The position numbers were made by a program, and so were the translations under genes. Shown one piece after another: positions 43,052 through 50,432 of a DNA stretch of 64,000 nt (within the stretch, counting starts at the first letter, position 1; every line of letters begins with the position of its first letter). Origin of the DNA: Micromonospora ferruginea. GTDB lineage: Bacteria; Actinomycetota; Actinomycetes; Mycobacteriales; Micromonosporaceae. The notes under the pieces are model-generated. The model searched no databases, was not told where the DNA came from, and worked only from the letters and a program-made list of their open reading frames with translations. The stretch covers positions 51,001 to 115,000 of the forward strand of contig NZ_CP059322.2 in the NCBI RefSeq assembly GCF_013694245.2. The letters are read 5' to 3'.

Positions 43052-43615
43052 TCAGCGGGGCCAGGCGGAGGGGTCGAGCCGCATCGGCCAAGGCTCGTCG
43101 ATGTGCACCGGATCGTCGGGGCCGAGAGTCCCGACCAGGTCGTAGTGCACGCCCTTGACCAATTGATAGCGGTAGACGACCGGGCCGAAGTCCCCCTGCT
43201 CGACCCGCCAGTAGTGCAGGATGCCGGCCTCGGCATAGAGCGCGGGCTTGGTGAACCGGTCATGTCGCCGGCTGTTGGGCGACTCCACCTCGATGACCAG
43301 GGCAACGTTGGCCGGTTCTGCCCACATCTGTTTCCGAGGTGCATCCGACTTGAGAACGGTGATGTCCGGGATCAAGTTGCCCTCGGGCACTCGTACTCCG
43401 ATCTCGCGAATCACCCGCCACCCCTCTGGGGCGACTTGGCGCAGGGCCATCCGGATGTCGTCCGCGAGTTCGTGGTGCTCCGGCAGGGCCGGCGGGGTCA
43501 CGTGCAGGCTCCCGTCGATGATCTCGTAGCGGTTCCCGTCTTCCGGGAGGTCGGACAGGTCCTCCTCCTGCCACGGCCGCTGACGCGGATGCCACTCGTG
43601 GGTCGGCTGTGCCAT
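43052..43615 (-). CDS. Uma2 family nuclease-like protein
   Basis: This 187-residue protein of the Uma2/DUF820 family has a PD-(D/E)xK-type core: YEIIDGSLHVTPP, IPDITVLKSDAP with the metal-binding Asp, and VALVIEVESPNSRRHDRFTKPALYAEAGILHYW containing the E-x-K-like site. Family members are abundant in actinobacteria and cyanobacteria. They are presumed to be endonucleases, sometimes mobile, with no fixed function. ATG at 43615 is preceded by a strong GGAGGAGG. It sits alone between two hairpin terminators. Confidence 0.88.
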   Translation of the reverse strand: MAQPTHEWHPRQRPWQEEDLSDLPEDGNRYEIIDGSLHVTPPALPEHHELADDIRMALRQVAPEGWRVIREIGVRVPEGNLIPDITVLKSDAPRKQMWAEPANVALVIEVESPNSRRHDRFTKPALYAEAGILHYWRVEQGDFGPVVYRYQLVKGVHYDLVGTLGPDDPVHIDEPWPMRLDPSAWPR

Positions 43616-43642
43616 CACGTCCACCTCCTCCGTACACGATAA

Positions 43643-43687
43643 ACGGCCGGGGCCGGCGCGGGCTGCGCCCACGCCGGCCCCGGCCGT
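43643..43687 (-). terminator. 16-bp hairpin terminator after pepN
   Basis: Perfect arms (43643-43658 and 43672-43687, ACGGCCGGGGCCGGCG) surround a 13-base loop. On the minus strand the hairpin follows the pepN stop by about 11 bases and is followed by TTTATC. Confidence 0.75.
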
Positions 43688-43698
43688 CGTGCCCCTGC

Positions 43699-46254
43699 TC
43701 AGGCGCTGCGGGTGTCCCGCTCGCGGGCCTTCAGCGCGCGGACCACGCCGTCGCGGCCCTCCGCCACCAGGCGGCGCAGCGACGCCGGCTGGCCGTCGCG
43801 GGCCAGCCACGCGTCGGTGGCCGCCACCGTGTCCTCGTCGACCAGGTACGACGGGTAGGCGAGCTGCACGAACTCCTGCGCCGGCTCGCTGTCGCGCTGC
43901 GCCCAGACCTGGTCCACGGTGGCGAAGTAGCGCTCCCGGTAGGGGGCGGTCAGCTCCGCCTGCGCCGGGTGGGTGAGACCCTGCAGCAGCGCCCGGTTGC
44001 GCCAGTTCGGCAGCGGGTCCGGGCCGGTGAGCTGCGCCCACACCGACGCCTTGTTCGCCTCGGTCGGCACCAGGGCGTACGCGTAGGCGGCCTCCCGCTC
44101 GCCGCTGGCGGTGCGGTCGCCGGCCAGCTCGGCGTCCACCTCGGCGGTCCCGGCCGCGCCGTTCGCGACCAGCGACTGGAGCACGGTCCAGCGCAGCTCG
44201 GTGTCGACGGTCAGCCCGTCCGGCACCCCGCTGCCGTCCAGCCAGCCGCGCAGCGTCGCCAGGTCCTCGCTGGAGCGGGCCGAGGAGGCGTACGCGCGGG
44301 CCCAGGCGAGCTGGAAACCGCTGCCCGGCTCCGCCGCGGCGAGCGCGGTCCGCGCGGTGCGGGCCAGGTCCGCCCAGCCGGTCGGCGCCCACGCCGGGTC
44401 GGCGTAGAAGGTGAGCGCGGTGGTCGCCTGACGCAGCGTGGCGGTCACCAGGTTGATGTCCGTCTCGGCGGTCAGCCCGGCCAGCACCAGCGCCACGTAG
44501 TCGCGGGCGGCCAGCTCGGCGTCCCGGGTCATGTCCCAGGCGGCCGTCCAGCACAGCGCCCGGGCCAGCGACGAGTCGAACCCGGAGATGTGCTGCACCA
44601 CCGTCGACATGGACCGCTCGTCCAGCCGCAGCTTGGTGTAGGTGAGGTCCTCGTCGTTGAGCAGCAGCACGTCGGCGGCCGGCTTGCCGTGCAGCGCGGA
44701 CAGCTCGGTCAGCTCGCCGGTCACGTCCACCTCGACCAGCTCGCGGCGGGCCAGCCGGCCGTCGGCCAGGTCGTAGAGGCCCACCCCGATCCGGTGCGTG
44801 CGCAGCGTCGGGTGCCCGGCCGGCGCCTCCTGCCGGACCACCACCCGCTCGTACGTGCCGTCGGCCCCGACGGTCACCTCCGGGCGCAGCGTGTTGACCT
44901 GCGCGGTCTCCAGCCACTGGGCGGCGAACTTGCGCAGCTCCCGGCCGGACGCCGCCTCCAGCTCGGACAGCAGGTCGTCGAAGGTGGCGTTGCCCCACGC
45001 GTGCTTGCCGAAGTAGGCACGCAGACCGGCCAGGAACGGCTCCTCGCCCACGTACGCGACGAGCTGCTTGAGCACGCTGGCGCCCTTGGCGTACGTGATG
45101 CCGTCGAAGTTGACCTCGACGGCCTCCAGGTCCGGCATCTCGCAGTAGACCGGGTGGGTGGAGGAGAGCTGGTCCTGCCGGTAGCCCCAGTTCTTCCGGA
45201 TGGACAGGAACGTGGTCCAGGCGTCGGTGAAGCGGGTGGCGTGGGTGTTGCACCAGTGGCTGGCCCACTCGGCGAACGACTCGTTCAGCCACAGGTCGTT
45301 CCACCAGCGCATGGTGACCAGGTCACCGAACCACATGTGCGCCAGCTCGTGCAGGATCGTGTTGGCGCGCTGCTCGTACTCGAAGTCGGTGACCTGCGAG
45401 CGGAAGATGTAGTGCGACTCGGCGTGCGTGACGCAGCCGAAGTTCTCCATCGCGCCGGCGTTGAAGTCCGGCACCCAGAGCTGGTCGTACTTGGGCAGCG
45501 GGTAGCGCACGCCGAACTTCTCCTGGAAGAAGTCGAAGCCCTGCGTGGTGATCAGGTGCAGGTCGTCGGCGTCCATGTGCGGGGCCATGCTGGCCCGGCA
45601 GAAGTAGCCCATGTCGATGCCGTCGTGGGTGTGCCGCACCTCGTGGTACGGCCCGGCGCAGAGCGCGGTGATGTAGGTGCTCATCCGCTCGGACACGGTG
45701 AAGTGCAGCGTCTTCATGCCCTCGCCGGCGGCCTCCTCGCGGGCCACCGGCATGTTCGACACGACCTTCCAGTGGTCCGGGACGGTGGCGTGCCAGGTGT
45801 AGACGCTCTTCAGGTCGGGCTGGTCGAAGCAGGCGAAGACCTTCTGCGCGTCGGCCGTCTCGAACTGGCTGTAGAGGTAGGTCTCGCCGTCGACCGGGTC
45901 GACGGTGCGGTGCAGGCCCTGCCCGCTGTTCGAGTACGCGAAGTCGGCGTCGACCACGAGCACGTTCTCGGCGGCCAGGCCGGTCAGCGTGAGGCCCTTC
46001 TCGGCGGACCAGTCGGACAGGTCGACCGGGTCGCCGTTGAGGGTGGCCGAGCGCACCGAGTCGGCGGCCGTCTCGATGAAGGTGGTCGCCCCCGGCTCGG
46101 TGCAGCGGAACCGGACCTCGGTCACCGAGCGGAACGTGCGACCGGTCGCTTGCACGGCGGTCGACAGGTCAAGGCTGATGTCGTACCCGGTCACCTCGAG
46201 CAGGCGGGCCCGCTCGGTCGCCTCGACCTGGGTCAGGTTGCGCACTCCCGGCAC
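43699..46254 (-). CDS. pepN: aminopeptidase N (M1 family)
   Basis: This 851-residue cytosolic zinc aminopeptidase has the substrate-binding exopeptidase motif GAMENFG (about residue 265), the zinc motif HELAHMWFGD with the third ligand in NESFAEW (about residues 302-328), and the long helical C-terminal domain of the ERAP/PepN class. It removes N-terminal residues from peptides, completing protein turnover. The GTG at 46254 (PGVRNLTQVEATERARLLEV) is chosen for its upstream GGAG; an extension to 46356 gives an Arg-rich leader unlike the family. The intergenic region of 222 bases to the next divergent gene holds both promoters. Confidence 0.94.
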   Translation of the reverse strand: MPGVRNLTQVEATERARLLEVTGYDISLDLSTAVQATGRTFRSVTEVRFRCTEPGATTFIETAADSVRSATLNGDPVDLSDWSAEKGLTLTGLAAENVLVVDADFAYSNSGQGLHRTVDPVDGETYLYSQFETADAQKVFACFDQPDLKSVYTWHATVPDHWKVVSNMPVAREEAAGEGMKTLHFTVSERMSTYITALCAGPYHEVRHTHDGIDMGYFCRASMAPHMDADDLHLITTQGFDFFQEKFGVRYPLPKYDQLWVPDFNAGAMENFGCVTHAESHYIFRSQVTDFEYEQRANTILHELAHMWFGDLVTMRWWNDLWLNESFAEWASHWCNTHATRFTDAWTTFLSIRKNWGYRQDQLSSTHPVYCEMPDLEAVEVNFDGITYAKGASVLKQLVAYVGEEPFLAGLRAYFGKHAWGNATFDDLLSELEAASGRELRKFAAQWLETAQVNTLRPEVTVGADGTYERVVVRQEAPAGHPTLRTHRIGVGLYDLADGRLARRELVEVDVTGELTELSALHGKPAADVLLLNDEDLTYTKLRLDERSMSTVVQHISGFDSSLARALCWTAAWDMTRDAELAARDYVALVLAGLTAETDINLVTATLRQATTALTFYADPAWAPTGWADLARTARTALAAAEPGSGFQLAWARAYASSARSSEDLATLRGWLDGSGVPDGLTVDTELRWTVLQSLVANGAAGTAEVDAELAGDRTASGEREAAYAYALVPTEANKASVWAQLTGPDPLPNWRNRALLQGLTHPAQAELTAPYRERYFATVDQVWAQRDSEPAQEFVQLAYPSYLVDEDTVAATDAWLARDGQPASLRRLVAEGRDGVVRALKARERDTRSA

Positions 46255-46476
46255 TGTTCGTCTCCATCCCACTCGTCTCGCCGCGCCCCGCGGCACCGGT
46301 TCCGGCCCGGACCGCTCGTGACGGCCGGCGCAGGACCGAGTCTTCCATGCACGCACCGCCTTCGGTGGGCGAGGTCACGCTCTCATTCCGCTACCGGTCG
46401 ACGGTGCGCGGGGTGAGGATCTGAGGATGAAGGCGCCGGGGTTCCGGCGCGGGGAAAGACGTGAAGGGACGACACC

Positions 46477-47103
46477 GTGACCGAACGTGTCACCGCGGAC
46501 ATGTGGTTCGACCCGCTGTGCCCGTGGGCGTGGATCACCTCCCGCTGGCTGCTGGAGGTCGAGCAGGTCCGGGACGTGGACATCCGGTTCCACGTGATGA
46601 GCCTGTCCGTGCTCAACGAGGGGCGGGAGCTGCCGGAGGAGTACCGGGAGCTGATGACCAAGGGCTGGGGTCCGGTGCGGGTGTGCATCGCCGTCGAGCA
46701 GGCGCACGGCGCCGAGACGCTGGCGAAGCTCTACACCGCGATGGGCACCCGGATCCACCTGGGCAAGGAGGAGCTGGGCCGGGACATGCTGGTCGGCGCG
46801 CTCACCGACGTCGGGCTGGACCCGGGGCTCGCCGACGCCGCCGAGTCCACCCAGTACGACGACGCGCTGCGGGCCAGCCACGAGGCCGGCATGCGGCCGG
46901 TCGGCACCGAGGTGGGCACGCCGGTGGTCCACGCGCCCGGCCCGGACGGGACCGGCCAGGTCGCGTTCTTCGGCCCGGTGATCACGCCGGCGCCGAAGGG
47001 CGAGGCGGCCGGCCGGCTGTGGGACGGCGTGCTGCTGGTCAGCGCCACCCCCGGCTTCTACGAGCTGAAGCGCACCCGCACCCAGCCCCCCATCTTCGAC
47101 TGA
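46477..47103 (+). CDS. DsbA-family mycothiol-dependent nitroreductase-like protein
   Basis: This 208-residue thioredoxin-fold protein closely resembles mycobacterial Rv2466c. It shares WFDPLCPWAWITSRW, VMSLSVLNEGRELPEEYRE, WGPVRVCIAVEQAHG, HEAGMRPVGTEVGTPVVH and the C-terminal ELKRTRTQPPIFD. Rv2466c uses mycothiol and a CPWC active site. Here the motif reads CPWA (Cys15, Ala18), so only the first cysteine remains and a monothiol mechanism with mycothiol is implied. GTG start after GAAGGGACGAC. A 52-bp repeat begins six bases after the stop. Confidence 0.88.
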   Translation: MTERVTADMWFDPLCPWAWITSRWLLEVEQVRDVDIRFHVMSLSVLNEGRELPEEYRELMTKGWGPVRVCIAVEQAHGAETLAKLYTAMGTRIHLGKEELGRDMLVGALTDVGLDPGLADAAESTQYDDALRASHEAGMRPVGTEVGTPVVHAPGPDGTGQVAFFGPVITPAPKGEAAGRLWDGVLLVSATPGFYELKRTRTQPPIFD

Positions 47104-47108
47104 GGTGT

Positions 47109-47160
47109 AAGGAGGGGCCCCCGCTTAACGCATTTGGTAGAGGCGGGGGCCCCGCTTAAC
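47109..47160 (+). repeat. 52-bp two-part repeat, copy 3
   Basis: Begins AAGGAGGGGCCCCCGCTTAAC and ends GGGGGCCCCGCTTAAC. It differs from copy 1 at only a few positions and lies just after the nitroreductase-like gene. Together with copy 4, which is inverted, it brackets a short ORF. Confidence 0.85.
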
Positions 47161-47276
47161 AACGCCGAGCCCCGCGCCGCCCGTCACCGGGCCGGTGCGG
47201 GGCTCGTTTCACCGGATGTCCCAGCCGGCGGCCCCGTGCGCGGCCGCACCACGGCAGCTCCCTGGAGGCATTCTCA

Positions 47277-47609
47277 ATGGGTAAGCACCGCCGCCTGTCC
47301 GACGACGCGCCGCCACCGGTGACCGAGGACTCCGGTGCGACGTACTGGTCGGTGGCCGAGGGCGACTGGCCCGCCGAGCCGGCCGAGCTGGCCGACCTGG
47401 TGGCACCGCCGATCGTGGTCGGGGTGGCCCGGGTCGTGGCCACCTCGCGGATGACCCCGCCCGAGACGGGCCGCGCCGGTCGCCCGCCGACCCGGTCCGG
47501 CGGCGCCGCGGCGGGGGCGACGACGGTACGCCTCAACGCCGGCGCCCGCCCGTCCGCACCGCCCCGCCGCCCGGCCGGTCCTGGTCGCCACCGCGATCCC
47601 GTCGCCTGA
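47277..47609 (+). CDS. hypothetical protein between inverted 52-bp repeats
   Basis: This 110-residue ORF has a good ribosome binding site (TGGAGG eight bases before ATG). The first half is acidic and well formed (MGKHRRLSDDAPPPVTEDSG, then GATYWSVAEGDWPAEPAELADLV). The second half is Arg/Pro/Ala-rich and low in complexity. No domain, signal or membrane segment is recognised. It lies between two oppositely oriented copies of the 52-bp repeat. It is probably a real small protein, but function is unknown. Confidence 0.55.
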   Translation: MGKHRRLSDDAPPPVTEDSGATYWSVAEGDWPAEPAELADLVAPPIVVGVARVVATSRMTPPETGRAGRPPTRSGGAAAGATTVRLNAGARPSAPPRRPAGPGRHRDPVA

Positions 47610-47619
47610 GCGCCCGGCT

Positions 47620-47671
47620 GTTAACCGGGGCCCCCGCCTCTACCGGAAGCGTTAACCGGGGCCCCCTCCTT
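47620..47671 (-). repeat. 52-bp two-part repeat, copy 4
   Basis: It reads on the minus strand as AAGGAGGGGGCCCCGGTTAAC, then a 13-base spacer, then GGGGGCCCCGGTTAAC. Same length as the other three copies, opposite in orientation to copy 3. Confidence 0.85.
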
Positions 47672-47722
47672 TCACCTGGTGGAAGGGGGCGAGTCCGGTG
47701 ACGGGGGTGGGGCGGGCGCGGG

Positions 47723-47728
47723 TAGCGT
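47723..47728 (+). promoter_or_regulatory. -10-like hexamer of a leaderless promoter (DUF1015)
   Basis: TAGCGT ends eight bases before the ATG at 47737, and no Shine-Dalgarno sequence is present between. Confidence 0.45.
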
Positions 47729-47736
47729 CAGCGGGC

Positions 47737-48936
47737 ATGACGGTCGTGCATCCGATCGCCCGGGCCTGGATCACCACTGGCGGCACCGGCGCGCAGAACT
47801 ACGACGAGTTCGCCGACGACGCGGAGATCACCGCCATCGTGGCGGCCAATCCGCACAGCGCCCTGGGCATCGAGATGCCCCACCGGGCACCGGACAGCGT
47901 CGGGAAGTCGTTCCTCGACTCCCTCCCGGACGCGGTGGCCCGTCTCACCGAGGCCAAGGCGGACGGCAGCTACACCCCCGCCGAGCAGGTGGTGGTGCTC
48001 TACCGGATCAGCGCGCCCGGCGAGGAGAACGCGTACGGGCTGTGGGCCATGGTCGACACCGACCAGATCTCCACCCGCGCCGACGAGCCCGGCCTGGTGA
48101 TCCGCAACGAGGACGTGTTCATCGCGAAGGTGCGCGAGCGCGTCGCGCTGGCCGAGGCGCTCGGTCACCTGCTCTCGCCCGTACTCCTGCTCCAGACCGG
48201 GCGCGGCGACGAGCTGCACGCCGCGCTCGCGGCGGCCACCGAGTCGGCCGGCGCGCCCGCCGCCACCGACGTCGACCAGTCCGGCCGGACGCACGCGATC
48301 TGGCTGCTCGGCCCCGGCCCGGCGCAGGACGAGCTGACCGCGCTGGCCGGCGGCGGCGACCTGGTGGTCGCGGACGGCAACCACCGCAGCCTGGCCGCGC
48401 AGACCGGCGGCTTCCCGCGCTTCCTCTCGGTGATCACCACGCCGGCGTCGGTCGCCATCCAGCCCTACAACCGGCTGGTCAGCGAGCTGACCACCACGCC
48501 GGACGAGCTGCTCGACCGGCTCCGCGCCGCCGGTGCCGAGGTCACCGAGACCGCCGGCCCGGTCGGCGTCCCGACCACCGGCGGCACCGTCCACCTCCAC
48601 CTCGCCGGCCGGGGGTACGCGGTGACGCTGCCGCACGTCGGCGCCGGCCGGCTGGAGAACCTGGACCACGCGCTGGTCGAGCGGCTGCTGCTGCGTGACG
48701 TGCTGGGCCTCGACCCGGGCGACAAGCGGATCAACTACGTCGGGGGCGACTACCCGGCGAGCTGGCTGACCGGTGAGGTCGACGCCGGCCGGGCCGAGCT
48801 GGCCGTGCTGGTGGCGCCGGTGACCGTGGACGACTTCGTCGCGGTCAACCTGGCCCGGGAGAAGATGCCGCGCAAGAGCACCTGGTTCACCCCGAAGGCG
48901 CGGGCCGGCCTGGTGGTGGCGGAGCTGCCCCGCTGA
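47737..48936 (+). CDS. DUF1015 family protein
   Basis: This 399-residue protein belongs to the DUF1015 family, seen by the conserved DGNHRSLAA motif (about residue 222) where the family has D-G-x-H-R, SFLDSLPDAVARLTEA, YRISAPGEENAYGL, VITTPASVAIQPYNRLV and the C-terminal REKMPRKSTWFTPKARAGLVV, with its Lys-Ser-Thr-x-Phe-x-Pro-Lys signature. In some bacteria homologues are encoded near serine metabolism genes and resemble kinases for free amino acids, but the function is not settled. ATG at 47737 is supported by a TAGCGT hexamer. Confidence 0.85.
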   Translation: MTVVHPIARAWITTGGTGAQNYDEFADDAEITAIVAANPHSALGIEMPHRAPDSVGKSFLDSLPDAVARLTEAKADGSYTPAEQVVVLYRISAPGEENAYGLWAMVDTDQISTRADEPGLVIRNEDVFIAKVRERVALAEALGHLLSPVLLLQTGRGDELHAALAAATESAGAPAATDVDQSGRTHAIWLLGPGPAQDELTALAGGGDLVVADGNHRSLAAQTGGFPRFLSVITTPASVAIQPYNRLVSELTTTPDELLDRLRAAGAEVTETAGPVGVPTTGGTVHLHLAGRGYAVTLPHVGAGRLENLDHALVERLLLRDVLGLDPGDKRINYVGGDYPASWLTGEVDAGRAELAVLVAPVTVDDFVAVNLAREKMPRKSTWFTPKARAGLVVAELPR

Positions 48937-48998
48937 CCGGCGTGTGACGTACCGCCTCCGGGTCGACGCCCCGGCGCCGATTCCGGAGGCGGGCCTGT

Positions 48999-49004
48999 CA
49001 GACT
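48999..49004 (+). promoter_or_regulatory. -10-like hexamer of a leaderless promoter (rpiB)
   Basis: CAGACT ends seven bases before the ATG at 49012. Confidence 0.35.
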
Positions 49005-49011
49005 GCGCGGT

Positions 49012-49482
49012 ATGCGCGTCTACCTGGGATCCGACCACGCCGGCTTCGAGCTGAAGGTGCACCTGGCCAACCACCTGGCCAAGCAGGGCTACGAGGTGGT
49101 GGACGTGGGTCCGCACGCCTTCGACCCGGACGACGACTACCCGGCGTTCTGCCTGCACACCGGCGACCGGGTGGTCGGTGACCCGGGCAGCCTCGGCGTG
49201 GTGATCGGCGGCTCCGGCAACGGCGAGCAGATCGCCGCGAACAAGGTGGCCGGCGTCCGGGCGGCGCTCGCCTGGAACGTCGACACCGCGCAGCTCTCCC
49301 GGGAGCACAACGACGCCAACATCGTCGCGATCGGCGCCCGGCAGCACACGCTGGACGAGGCCACCGCCCTGGTCGAGGCGTTCCTGACCACGGCCTTCTC
49401 CGGCAACCCCCGGCACAGCCGGCGGATCGCCCAGGTCGCCGACTACGAGCAGAGCCGCAAGCTGCCGGAACTGCCCGCCTGA
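49012..49482 (+). CDS. rpiB: ribose-5-phosphate isomerase B
   Basis: This 156-residue RpiB/LacAB-type isomerase interconverts ribose 5-phosphate and ribulose 5-phosphate in the pentose phosphate pathway. Family motifs are VYLGSDHAGFELK at the N-terminus (substrate phosphate and catalytic region), DVGPHAFDPDDDYP, GVVIGGSGNGEQIAANKVAGVRAAL and the C-terminal SREHNDANIVAIGARQ. The position after SGNGEQ carries the Glu typical of the actinobacterial subclass. Complete and of normal length. A long low-complexity repeat follows the gene. Confidence 0.95.
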   Translation: MRVYLGSDHAGFELKVHLANHLAKQGYEVVDVGPHAFDPDDDYPAFCLHTGDRVVGDPGSLGVVIGGSGNGEQIAANKVAGVRAALAWNVDTAQLSREHNDANIVAIGARQHTLDEATALVEAFLTTAFSGNPRHSRRIAQVADYEQSRKLPELPA

Positions 49483-49861
49483 CCCGTCCGACGCCGACCC
49501 GCCGCGCCCGGGCCGGCTGCCCCGCCCGCCCGGCGGGGTCGGGTCCGGCTCGGCGTGGCCCGGCCCGGCTCGGCGTGGCCCGGCCCGGCGTGGCTCGGCC
49601 CGGCGTGGCCCGGCGTGGCTTGGCTCGGCTTGGCTCGGCTCGGCTCGGCGTGGCTCGGCTGGCGTGGCTCGGCTCGGCGTGGCTCGGCTGGCGTGGCTCG
49701 GCTCGGCGTGGCTCGGCTGGCGTGGCTCGGCCCGGCTGGCGTGGCTCGGCTGGCGTGGCTCGGCTCGGCCCGGCTGGCGTGGCGTGACCAGGGCGGCCTG
49801 CCTCGGCGCAACCTGTTCGGCAGCGCGGCGCAGCCCGTCGGCCCCCCGTGACCCCCTGGGG
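49483..49861. other. 379-bp intergenic region filled mostly by a tandem repeat
   Basis: This stretch lies between rpiB and a minus-strand hypothetical gene. It contains no credible gene. About 240 bases are a GC-rich tandem array. The open frames in it encode only repetitive Ala/Arg/Leu/Trp/Gly text and shift frame with the five-base period. Confidence 0.7.
49546..49786. repeat. GC-rich pentamer-based tandem repeat
   Basis: The array is built from pentamers GGCTC, GGCGT and GGCCC, occasionally shortened to GGCT. From about 49645 a higher-order 29-base unit (GGCGT-GGCTC-GGCT plus GGCGT-GGCTC-GGCTC) recurs about three times with little change. The first half is less regular. Strand slippage is the likely origin, and copy number may vary between strains. 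Confidence 0.8.
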
Positions 49862-50260
49862 TCAGCGTCCGGCGCGGGGCAGTTCCTCGCGGGGCACCCA
49901 GTTGCGGCGGATCAGCACCACCCGCTCCTCGGCCTGGGCGAGGTCGTCGGCGGTCGGCCGGGCGGCGTCCCGGGCCCGCATCGCGGCGGCCACGCTCACC
50001 TGCGAGGACCCGGAGCCGACGAGGCCCCGCAGACCGCGTTCGCCCTCGTCGGCGGACGGGGCGCCGCGCCGGCTGCCGCGTGGCGGCCGGGAGCCGTCGT
50101 CCGGCGTATCCGACTCGGCGCGCCGGGAACCGTGCGACGGCCGGGGCGCGACGTCGTCGTGCACGCCGGCCGTGCTCGCGCTCGTCTCCGCGGCGTCGGC
50201 CGGCTCGTGCGCCTCGCCGTGATGCCGCAGTCGCCGTCGCCGTCGCTCCGCCTCACCCAC
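49862..50260 (-). CDS. hypothetical protein
   Basis: This 132-residue basic protein starts from a GTG at 50260. The N-terminal two thirds are disordered and rich in Arg, Ser and Asp (GEAERRRRRLRHHGEAHEP). The C-terminal 45 residues (VAAAMRARDAARPTADDLAQAEERVVLIRRNWVPREEL) form a helix plus a conserved-looking end. No domain is recognised. The longer frame reaching 50377 would run through a strong hairpin and is less likely. Function unknown. Confidence 0.5.
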   Translation of the reverse strand: MGEAERRRRRLRHHGEAHEPADAAETSASTAGVHDDVAPRPSHGSRRAESDTPDDGSRPPRGSRRGAPSADEGERGLRGLVGSGSSQVSVAAAMRARDAARPTADDLAQAEERVVLIRRNWVPREELPRAGR

Positions 50261-50319
50261 CCCCCGACCGTACCGCCCACCCGCCTCCCCACCCGCCCCT
50301 CCGGAGCCGTTCGTCCCGC

Positions 50320-50390
50320 CGATCTTGGAGTTGTGGCGCCTGCGATGTCGGAATGATCCCGTTAACGCAGGTGCCACAACTCCAAGATCG
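50320..50390. terminator. 25-bp stem hairpin
   Basis: The arms at 50320-50344 and 50366-50390 are complementary with one mismatch, around a 21-base loop that contains GTTAA. The hairpin lies upstream of the hypothetical gene and downstream of the Eis-like gene on the minus strand, so it probably terminates the latter. Its outer bases CGATCTTG match the hairpin at 14340-14409. Confidence 0.6.
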
Positions 50391-50432
50391 ACGAGGCGGG
50401 CGGGGCGTGCGGGGCGTGCGGGGCGGGTGGGG

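Noticed and set aside
49546..49786. Possible CRISPR array
   Set aside because: There are no unique spacers; the units are short pentamers joined directly, and no cas genes are seen.
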